The notes beneath the pieces are model-generated. The model did no database searches. It saw only the letters and a list, made by a program, of their open reading frames with translations, and had not been told where the DNA came from. Shown piece after piece: positions 22,606 to 31,025 of a stretch of 64,000 bases of DNA. The position numbers were made by a program, and so were the translations under genes. This DNA comes from Persicaria tinctoria. Taxonomy: Eukaryota > Streptophyta > Magnoliopsida > Caryophyllales > Polygonaceae. The stretch spans positions 27,747,688 to 27,811,687 of the forward strand of contig JBANSL010000013.1 of assembly GCA_037127255.1 (NCBI GenBank). Direction: 5' to 3'. Within the stretch, counting starts at the first letter, position 1. Each line of letters opens with the position of its first letter.

Positions 22606-24295
22606 TGATAATGCACATTTCTAATTGGCATTATAGGATAATTTAGTTGCATTTACATTGTAAAATATGCATGTTTTAGTGTTAATTTAGATAAAACTCT
22701 TTTTGTGGAAAAGTTCAGAATCTACGCTATTTCGGTTGAATTGTGCAGAATCGTAGATCCGACATGGTGGAAAGCAAGGGAAAGCTGTTAAACATGGCCA
22801 AATGAAGTCAAGAAATCAAGCTAAGAAGAGAAAGAAAGGAGGAAAGAAAGAACGAGGGAAGAACAATGAAGAATCAAGTCTCTGGGCATCAGTCGCTGCC
22901 AGCGAATGATACAGTCGCTGCCAGCGAGTGGAACCAGAAGCCTGGAGCCCGGCAAGCCCGCGGGAAGAGAGAGCCAGCGAGAGGAGAACCAGCGAGAGAG
23001 AGTCCGCGAGAGGAGGAGCCAGCGAGAGAGGAAGGGCAAGCAACGTTCGCTGCCAGCGACTAATCTCGCTGCAGCGAGACGTCCGCTGCCGCGGAAAATT
23101 CCGCTGCCAGCGAGAATCACCAGGACCCGAAGCTTCGGCTACTCGCTCTAGCGGAAGAAGGAACTCGCCCCAGCGAGTTTGAGATCTCGCGGCAGCGGGT
23201 TCAGTGTCTCGCGGAAGCGGAGAGAAGGGTCCTCGGAGAAGCTCGAGAAAATTCTAAGGCATGAAAGTCGCTGCCAGCGAGTGTGCTAGCGAGGTGGTAG
23301 CGGAAATCCAACAGAAGCTCAATCAAGGCCATTCGCTGCCAGCGGAAATTTCTCGCTGCCAGCGGAATCCGACGCTGAATTATTTTAGGAAAGATCTATC
23401 TTTTATCTTTTATTTAGGAAGTTTTTATCTAGTTTATCTATCTTTTATCTACCTTTTATGGAAGACATTAGGCTTATAAATAGGATGTTCTAGGGTTAGT
23501 TTAATTAAGTTTTAAAAGAATTTTCAAGTAGAGAAATCACCATTGAAGAGAAGAAAGCTTAGGTAAGCCATGTTTGGCTAATTTTGTAGTTTTCGCCTAC
23601 ACTTTCGAGACTTGGTTGGTGGTTTGTGAGTTTCTAATTTAAGTTATTTTTCCTCTATAATTCTTTCAACTTCTTTGTGTGATATTTATTATGTTATTGA
23701 TGTTATCTTGATTAGCTACCTTGATAATATTGATTTCATGCTAGGATTTAATACTTTCGTATTTGTGTTATTTCCGTAGTAGCACGCATAAGAATGTGGA
23801 TTCCGTGTTTGAAGCATGATTATGTAGGGAGTTGACATATATCTTAAACATTGATTTACCGTGTTTAATTGGTGTTATTTATATGCTCAAGTTCTTGGGA
23901 CTATTTGCTATCTCTTTGTTAAATCTTGACCGTGTTAAGGTTGCATTGAGGTGTAAGGGATTAATTGGACTCGTAGGACTTTTAATCTATATAAACCAAG
24001 ACGGGAGGAATTCGTAGGAAACGATAATAACTTGAAAAGGATTCGATGATCAATAAAACCAACCAAAGTCGAGAACTTGTAGGTGGAAACGCTTTTCTTC
24101 TATCCTTTATTTGCTTTTGTCAATATTATTTTCTTTTATTTTCATTCATAAAAATCGTTTCTTTTATATTGATAAATACACAATATTTAGAAATACTTGA
24201 TTCTCTAGGGTTCGACCCCTTACTTGCATACTATACTAGTTTGTTTGTTTGGGAATAATTTTTGGCGAGGGAAATCAACGACTTTCCCTCCGTCA
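22606..24295 (+). mobile_element. Solo Gypsy LTR (1,690 bp) nested in copy A
   Basis: It starts TGATAATGCACATTTC and ends TTTCCCTCCGTCA, flanked by perfect CTTAT duplications (22,601-22,605 and 24,296-24,300). Its 3' end shares GGGTTCGACCCCTTACTTGC and the CCCTCCGTCA terminus with neighbouring Gypsy LTRs, so it is a relative with its own U3. It has no internal region. The block at 22,890-23,370 holds the CGCTGCCAGCG array. Confidence 0.92.
22890..23370. repeat. Array of CGCTGCCAGCG short palindromes
   Basis: About seven exact CGCTGCCAGCG copies (for example near 22,893, 22,915, 23,101, 23,268, 23,332 and 23,354) and several variants (CTCGCTGCAGCGAG, CCGCTGCCGCGG, CTCGCGGCAGCGGG) are scattered between unrelated bases. 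Each copy is a 5-bp stem with a 1-base centre. Several open frames cross the block only because it is GC-rich; I do not call them genes. Confidence 0.85.
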
Positions 24296-24945
24296 CTTAT
24301 TCTCGTCCTATTAAGTTAGTTTCCTATGAATGCCCTTGTCCCGACCTAATATAGTTACTAGTCCAACCAGTCCTAGCAACCCTTATCAATCGAACATTCC
24401 CTAAAGAAGGATTTAACCCAATTGATAGCTTTAAGTTCAGAGATTAGTCAAGGTATTTGCAGTCCCTAAAGAGGGATTTAACAACATATTCAACTTCCTA
24501 CTCATTCAATTAGTTCAACTAGCCCTAAAGGAACAAGTTTGCCACTTAGGTTAAGGTTCACAACCAGGAATCTACATAACCTTAGCAATTGAATTGATCT
24601 AGCTAGTTGGCCAGACAAGATAGAGCAAAATAATAAACAATCAAGCACAAAGAAGTTGAAGCGATCAAATATAGGAAACAAGGAACGAGAATTAGAAACT
24701 CACAATCAATCCAAATAAAGCTTCAAATTGCAGGCAGAATAGATGCGTTTAGTTCCTCATGGAAGACATCGCTCAAATCTCTAAAATGTCCGATGAACGT
24801 AAGAATAGAATAGAAGTAATCGAAATAACATCCAAAATTGGCCTTATAAAAGTCTAAGTGGGCCAAAAAACCAAACCATGAAAACTAGAGTTTTAATTAA
24901 CAAAACACTACGCTGCCGAAGAATGCTGCGGCCGCGGCTTCTTCC

Positions 24946-25455
24946 TGTTAGAGATGTGAATGAGACCAAAAGTGTCCCACATCGGAAAGTTGAAAATATC
25001 AAGCTCTAGTATATGAGTCGGTGGGATACTCCTTCTATCGCAAATTGATTTTAGAATGGAACACCACTCGGCTTGTGTGCTAGACGACTAGCGCATGTGC
25101 GCCCGTGCACACGACCCCCAGTCATCGGTCCGAGTCGGACTTTGATATGATATCAGAGCGGTTAGCCTAACGGTCCGTGTCGATCCTAGTCTGGGTTACC
25201 CAGTTGTACAAGTCTCAATTAGATGATCATTCCTATTTGGACTTGCGGGGGTGTGTTAGAGATGTGAATGAGACCAAAAGTGTCCCACATCGGAAAGTTG
25301 AACATATCAAGCTCTAGTATATGAGTCAGTGGGCTACTCCTTCTATCGTCAATTGGTTTTAGAATGGAACCCCACTCGGCTTGTGTGCTAAACGACTAGC
25401 GCATGTGCGCCCATGCACACGACCCACAGTCATCGGTCCGACTCGGACTTTGATA
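24946..25455 (+). mobile_element. TRIM (terminal-repeat retrotransposon in miniature)
   Basis: Two 202-bp LTRs (24,946-25,147 and 25,254-25,455) flank a 106-bp centre, with CTTCC target duplications at 24,941-24,945 and 25,456-25,460. The LTR begins TGTTAGAGATGTGAATGAG, contains GTCCCACATCGG, a motif common in plant TRIMs, and ends TTTGATA. Right after the left LTR is TGATATCAGAGCGG, a tRNA-Met-like primer site, and before the right LTR is the purine tract CTTGCGGGGGTG. No coding capacity. The LTRs differ at 11 of 202 positions by my count. Confidence 0.93.
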
Positions 25456-26227
25456 CTTCCAAACCCCGCGGCATAATTGATTGGCGGCGGCCGCGACATA
25501 CCTGCTGAGGCCGCTGCATCGGCCTTTCACGGAAAATCTATCCCGAATTCGCTCTTCTTGTCAACAGGAAAGTTGTAGGTCTCTGAAAGAGATTTCTAAT
25601 GCATGTTTATAATAGTCAATCAGACAACTGAGGCCTCCAGAAAGTGCAAAACAAGTTCAGCATGTCTGGCGACAACTTCTGCAGATTTGTTCTTCGTTTA
25701 GGTTCGCTTCTTCTTCTCAGGACCTCTTGAGATCTTCATGTAAACTTCTTCGATCAACTAGACATTCTCATCTAATGCGTTATCAACCCTTGTCTCATCA
25801 TCGGATCCACGATTACCTGAAATAATCAATAAAAGTGTGTAGATTCCGACTCCACCAACATAAAGAGCAAATATGCAAATTGTACTTAATCCATGCATGA
25901 AATGCATCTTAACTAAGCAATGCAACCTATTATGCCTACCTAAATGCATGCTATCACGTTGCTACTATTGGAATATTATTTCCGCTAATACTGTTTCATT
26001 ATTTCGGTTATTGTATTTGGACCCCTTTGCTTCGGGTAACTTAATTTATTTTAGAATATTATTTTATATTTAAGTCTTCCGCTGATTTAATATTTGTATG
26101 CTATCATCTTGTTTGTGGGAGCACGGTTGCATGTCCCTATAAGCCTAAGGCGGTTACAAAGACATTAAAGTCCGCGCAATTGCTGGCGCTGCAACATCTC
26201 TTTAGTGTATTAAGAAGGTGTGTTACA

Positions 26228-28716
26228 GCCTGAACAATAGAGGGTAAAAGCTTCTCTCTAGGCGAGGTTAGTAGCATGGGTCTTGAGCCTAATGGAGAGA
26301 GAGGTAGCTAAGAATAAGCATCTAACTCCATAACAACTTCCTGCAGGTTAGTGCACAATCTATAATCCATAGAAATGTCTTCTAGAAGAGTTTCTAAACC
26401 AACCTGAACATCATCCACACAATTCAATTCAAAGATATCTTGCACTACTGGCTCAAGAACATCAACGAAGCACAAAGAATGATCATCGGAAGGGTATTTC
26501 ATAACATCATGAATGTTATACTCAACCCTCTCACCATAAAATTCCATTGTTAATGACCCCAAATACACATCAATTTTGGTTTTCGTGGTCCTTAAAAATG
26601 GTCTTCCTAAAAGGATAGGAGCTTCATGACTACATTGTCCCATATCCAAGAGAACAAAATCAGCGGGAAAGACCAACTTATCCACCATCACAAGAACATC
26701 CTCTATCACTCCTTTAAGGTACACATTAGAGCGATCAACCAATTGAATCACCACCCTAGTTTCAACTTTCAAGCAAAGGGCTAATTCCTAAGGATGCATA
26801 CAGAGAGTAAGGTAACACATTAATAGATGAACCCAAATCCAACATTTCCCTTTCGATTCGGGTTTCACCTATCACATAAGGTATTGTAAACATGCTCAGG
26901 TCGCTACATTTCTTAGGAGACGCTTCTGAAATACAACAGACACATGCGCACTAACCCTAATCTTTTGCTTTCCCTTAGATTTTTTATTCCTCTTAATTTT
27001 ACACACTTCTTTCATAAATTTTGCATAGCGAGGAATACTCTTAATCAAATTAAGTAAAGGGATGTTTACCTCACATTTGCTTAATGTTTCAAAGATTTCC
27101 TTTTCATTCTCTAGCCTGCGGGTATCTCTCAATGCATCAGGGAATGGTGAGATTGGTTTGTATGAACTTAGTGGTGGCATGCCCGGCTTTCTCACCACCT
27201 TCGTGGTCTCTTTGTTCTTCTCCTGAGATTCTTTAGGGCTCTCTACAGCTTGAGAGTCTTCTACCACAATCTCTTCATCCTCGTCATCTATGAAGATTGT
27301 GTTCTCATCCCGAGTCTCTAATTTCTTACCACTCCTTAGAGTGATAGCACTCACATTCTGCTTTGGATTCAACTCCATCTGAGATGGAAACTTACCAGAT
27401 TCATTAGTCTCCAGTTTGCTCAATGCGGTTGAAATTTGCCCAACTTGGTTTTCAAAATTCTGAATACTAGATTTGGTCTCATGTTGGAATTGTACCATGT
27501 TGTTCTGCATTGTAGTCACATTCTGTGTCAAGGCCTTGATCATGTCCTCAACTGACATAGATGAGCTCGAATTTTGCCCTTGAGGCCTAGGTCAATACTG
27601 TTGTCTGAATGGTGGAGCTTCATGTTGATTAAACTGCTGCCGTTGAGGATTCCCATACTTAAAGTTCGGATGATCTCTCTAGCCAGGGTTATAGCTATTA
27701 GAGTAAGGGTCATGCCTTGATATTTGTGGTACAAAGGCCCCCACCGCGTTCAATTCAACATTCGGCTCCTGAAGGATTGGGCATGCATCGGTGGAATGCT
27801 GAAAATCTTGACAGATTCTGCATGCTTTAACCTGCTGCTGATTACCATTGAGCATGAATTCTCGCATCATCTCTTTCAAATCATTCACATTTGTCTGGAG
27901 TGATGAGTTTGTTTACGCCGAGCTCACAACTCTAGAGGATGTCTTCCTAAATTGCATTACCCCCTCTGCAAGCACAAAAAAGCATCTCAAATGCTTCAAC
28001 AAGAGTCTTATTCAGGATGTTACCACCACATGCAACATTAACCATCCTTCTCTCATCATCTAATAGACCTCCAGGAAGGTAGAGAACGAGATCCTGATTA
28101 GAGTAGTCATGGTAATGTTACTGATGCTCTTCTTGAGACTGTTCAACTTTGTTGCTGGAAAATATTTCTCCAAGAAGGCTTTCTACATCTGAGCCCATGT
28201 ATTTATGCTCCCTGGAGTGAGGTAATAGAGTCAGTCACTAGCCGAATCCCTCAAAGAGAAAGGAAAGGCTCTTAGCTTGATTTGATCATCCGTGACGTTC
28301 ATCGGCTTCATGCCTGTGCATACAACATGAAACTATGCCAGATGTTTATTAGGATCTTCTCCACTAAGACCATGAAACTTCGGCAAAAATGTATCAGTCT
28401 AGATTTCAACTCAAAGCTTACATCGTAAGCAAGCTCTGGAAACTCTATAGCAAGCGGTTGTTGTGTCAGATTCGGGGCAATCAATTACCTCAAAGTTTGA
28501 TTCGGATTAGCCACCTCAACTCTTTATGACCGGTTCTGATTTCCACGAGATTCTCTACGAAGCCTGGAAAGCGTTCTCTCGATCTCTGGATCAAAATGCA
28601 AATCAGATGTATTAGTAGCACAGGTGCGAACCATAAGCCAGGTTCTCAACCCAATTAACACACAAAAACAAGCACACAAATAACAATTTGACTCCCCGGC
28701 AACGGCGCCAAATTTG
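26228..28716 (-). pseudogene. Athila-type Gypsy relic: gag and protease region, with primer site
   Basis: On the minus strand in order: primer site TTTGGCGCCGTTGCCGGGG (28,697-28,716); gag N-terminal motifs (FHGLSGEDPNKHL, LRAFPFSLRDSA, about 28,390-28,150) broken by several TGG-to-stop changes; a zinc knuckle CRICQDFQHSTDAC (about 27,830); gag C-terminus with NQVGQISTALSKLE and NVSAITLRSGKK (27,480-27,330); PRYAKFMKEV (about 27,030); and a protease-region end with APILLGRPFLRT (about 26,600). Protease start coding between 26,773 and 26,895 is out of frame or damaged. Pol continues across the inserted LTR at 15,617-16,294. It encodes no intact protein. Confidence 0.85.
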
Positions 28717-29540
28717 ATGAGGTGACGAGGTGAATGCATGAAGAGTGTGTTTTTTCTTGTGCTTCCTGTGATTCGAAGACATGATTGAATAGATTGTGAG
28801 GATTTGATTCTATTTAGTTATTTATGAGTATATTTATCATCTTGTGTCTATTGATTATATTTGTGTTTCTTTTTATGATTGATCACCATGTTAGGAATCG
28901 CATCTTAGCTATGTATTCGTCATTGTTTTCTTGATAGCAAACGAAGGTATTGAAGTAGTGATATTTCCTCGTCTTTGTAGTGGATGATTTCGATTGATCT
29001 ATATCGCTAGATTCGCTTAGGGCCGAGTGTGGTTTGCGCCTATTTTTCTTTAATTGCATTGAATCGATATGTCAATTGGTCTAAGAGCATGAGTGCTTAA
29101 TGCTATTCTTTAGTGATATTGAATAAGGTGATTGTATCCCTACAGATCCTTCAACTTTAGTCAAGTAGACATATGCTTATGAATAATTAATGAATCAATC
29201 CTAAGACCATGAATCTCAACCATTGTTAGAGAATTACAGGTGAAATATTTCTTCTATCTTTATTATCAATTACTTTGCAATCATTAGTTTTCTTTACTTT
29301 ACCTTGTTATCAATTTGTTACAAGTCATTGCTTTTGTCATAAGAGTTGTTGTTAGAAACATTGCATTGCAACCATTCTCTCATGTGGGTTCGACTCAAGA
29401 CTTCATCGCTATAGTATCAATTGTTTGGTTTATCAATTCATTGATTTACTAATCTATTGGTTTTGAGCTTTGAGTTATGATATTATTACTATTTGGCAAA
29501 GGGCGAAAGTGTCAATGACGTTCGTCCCGCACCACAAGTT
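28717..29540. mobile_element. LTR-like Gypsy remnant next to the Athila primer site
   Basis: The first bases fit the end of the minus-strand Athila LTR (TGATGAGGTG as complement of CACCTCATCA). From about 28,740 the composition and the phrase GTGGGTTCGACTCAAGACTT (29,386) resemble a plus-oriented Gypsy LTR ending in TTTGGCAAAGGGCGAAAG and GTTCGTCCCGCA. The outer boundaries are not resolved, and the two opposite orientations suggest a further insertion or rearrangement. Confidence 0.5.
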
Positions 29541-29960
29541 CAGAGTCATTATTCGTTAATAATAAGGAATTATTCATACTGATAGATGTGGTAAATCAAG
29601 AATTACATTTACATACTCTTTCAACCCAGCCAATAATTACTATCAACTTAACGAATAATTACTATCAACTTAACAAATAATTACTATCAACCTAGCGAAT
29701 AGTTGAAAAATTGATCAACCCCTTTGCTATTATCTAAATGATAACTCCTCTTTACAGGCGAATAATTACTATTAACCTATCGAATAGTTACAAAATTGAC
29801 CAACCCTTTTGCTACTATCTAAACGATAACTCTCCTTTTACACACGAATAATAACTATAAATGGGTCAATCATTAATATCACCTTATCGAATAGTTCAAA
29901 TAGTGCACCACAAAACAAAATTGTTACCCCACCTAAAAAAACTTTACGCCACAAAGTGCA
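29541..29960. repeat. Second copy of the AATAATTACTATCAACTTA repeat block
   Basis: At least four GAATAATTACTATCAACTTA-like units between 29,628 and 29,780, with the same companion phrases (GAATAGTTGAAAAATTGATC, CTAAATGATAACTCCTC) as 13,441-13,975. The phrase GTTCAGAGTCAT occurs at 29,539 and again near 29,974, bracketing the block. Confidence 0.7.
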
Positions 29961-30301
29961 AACGAAATCTGAAAGTTCAGAGTCATATTCGTTGATAATT
30001 TGGAATTATTCTGTAATTTATTCGTCATTATTCATCGAACACACAGTGCAAGCAAAATCTACTCCTCCCCAAGAAAAAATGTTACCTCCCAAAAAAATAA
30101 CACGCGTGTGTTGCTTCAGCAAGTTGGCTATAAAAGTGGCGGGTCTACTCTTTTTTCTTTAAATAAAAAGGAAAATTCTCAATTAATCTCACTCATCCAT
30201 TTCTAATCAATTAATGGTCCAAATCTGTTAACATTTAACATCATAAGGGGTGTGTACACTTGACCCAACCCCCCCCCCCCACCCACCCTCTCTATCTTTT
30301 T
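29961..30301. other. Spacer before the microsatellite
   Basis: AT-rich sequence with a C-run at 30,270-30,279. No gene is supported; the overlapping short ORFs show no domain. Confidence 0.35.
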
Positions 30302-30408
30302 CATACATACATACATACATACATACATACATACATACATACATACATACATACATACATACATACATACATACATACATACATACATACATACATACAT
30401 ACATACAT

Positions 30409-30443
<35 letters not shown>

Positions 30444-30453
30444 TACATACATA
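30302..30453. repeat. (CATA)n microsatellite with a CA core near its end
   Basis: About 30 uninterrupted CATA units from 30,302, then about eight CA units (30,426-30,443), then three more CATA units. Both strands give apparent ORFs (Tyr-Ile-His-Thr or Val-Cys-Met repeats) that are artefacts of the repeat. Confidence 0.97.
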
Positions 30454-30749
30454 ACTCGTAAGGGTATCAAACCCCGCTCGTTTGGGCGTATAATAAATCC
30501 CGTTAGGGTTGACTAAATCCCGATAGGGTTTTTCGGCGCTCTTTACTCAGGCCATGTGCGGCTCTACTTTGGTGTGACTTGACGTTCTTTTCCGTGAATT
30601 TGGTTCTCACTTTTGGAGTCGGAATATGTTGGGGTCGTGATAGTGTGTATCGTGGCGTCTACACTACTAGGGTTGACTACTTTCTTGGAGTTTCGTCCTC
30701 ACTGTCCATATGATGATCGAGTCATGATGTATCGCTGACCTACAGTTCT
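30454..30749 (+). mobile_element. LINE-like 3' region, left part (interrupted by a Copia element)
   Basis: This segment continues at 35,345 after removal of the Copia insertion, as shown by the shared GTTCT at the break (30,745-30,749 and 35,345-35,349). It has no readable domain. The right part ends in an A-rich tail like that of the insertion at 10,816-12,286. Confidence 0.55.
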
Positions 30750-30962
30750 TATAGAGCATATAAGGGTAGTTTGGTAAATAGCCTAAGAATCCAATGTGCG
30801 TGAATTGTATAAATACTGAACTTCAGGATCGGGAGAGATCAATTGAATGAAACAAAAGTTTGTTACACTTTCTGTTCCAAAACTCATCTCTCCCATTCTC
30901 TCTCTTTTCTCCTCCATGGAAGCTGTTACACAGAATCTTGATTTCTAATCTAGATTCTTATA
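30750..30962 (+). repeat. 5' LTR of the Copia element
   Basis: 213 bp. Contains a probable TATA box (TATAAATACTG, near 30,809) that fits U3/R transcription start, and CT-rich sequence before the end. Confidence 0.93.
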
Positions 30963-30974
30963 TGGTATCAGAGC
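30963..30974 (+). other. Primer-binding site, tRNA-Met type
   Basis: TGGTATCAGAGC immediately after the LTR, the standard Copia primer site complementary to initiator tRNA-Met. Confidence 0.9.
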
Positions 30975-31025
30975 TCGCGGTAAACAGATCCTCAATCAGA
31001 CAGCATTCATAGGGAGATCGAGAAC

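Larger units (their letters stand above)
18829..25956 (-). mobile_element. Non-autonomous Athila-type Gypsy element (copy A) with both LTRs
   Basis: LTRs are 18,829-20,234 (1,406 bp) and 22,321-25,956 (about 1,426 bp after subtracting two nested insertions). Target duplications are CGCTG (18,824-18,828) and CGTTG (25,957-25,961). On the minus strand the LTR runs TGATAGCATGCATTTAGG ... TTTTCCCTCCGTCA, followed by the primer site TTTGGCGCCGTTGCCGGGG (22,302-22,320) and, before the 3' LTR, a polypurine tract AAGTGTGGGGGAGTT (about 20,235-20,252). The internal part is only 2.1 kb and lacks protease, reverse transcriptase and integrase. The same family recurs at 57,753-62,934. Confidence 0.88.
22321..25956 (-). 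repeat. 5' LTR of copy A, interrupted twice
   Basis: LTR sequence is 22,321-22,605, 24,301-24,945 and 25,461-25,956. It is interrupted by a solo LTR and a TRIM, each with its own 5-bp target duplication. It also carries about 30 extra bases near 22,412-22,444 relative to the left LTR. Confidence 0.88.
16295..26227 (+). mobile_element. Solo LTR (about 2.8 kb net), chromovirus-like, split by a later Gypsy insertion
   Basis: It starts TGAAATACTCCAAAGTATTT and ends GGTGTGTTACA, the kind of ends seen in Tekay/Del-type LTRs. Net LTR sequence is 16,295-18,828 plus 25,962-26,227. Minus-strand Athila coding flanks it on both sides in the correct gene order, showing that it landed inside that pol gene. 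The flanking 5-mers GCTTT and GCCTG match at only three of five positions, consistent with an old event. No internal retrotransposon domains are present, so I infer LTR-LTR recombination left a solo LTR. The chromovirus label is an inference from the ends alone. Confidence 0.6.

Noticed and set aside
22816..23182. Several ORFs on both strands across the GC-rich block
   Set aside because: They arise from the CGCTGCCAGCG array in a solo LTR; no frame has a domain and all overlap each other.
22302..28716. CRISPR-like or prokaryotic array suggested by regularly recurring palindromes
   Set aside because: Repeats are not regularly spaced, have no unique equal-length spacers, and sit in plant retrotransposons.
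28717..29540. Complete solo LTR with defined ends
   Set aside because: Candidate TG and CA ends could not be paired with a 5-bp duplication, so only an LTR-like remnant is claimed.
30203..30516. Four long ORFs with Tyr-Ile-His-Thr or Val-Cys-Met repeats
   Set aside because: They are translations of the CATA microsatellite in different frames.
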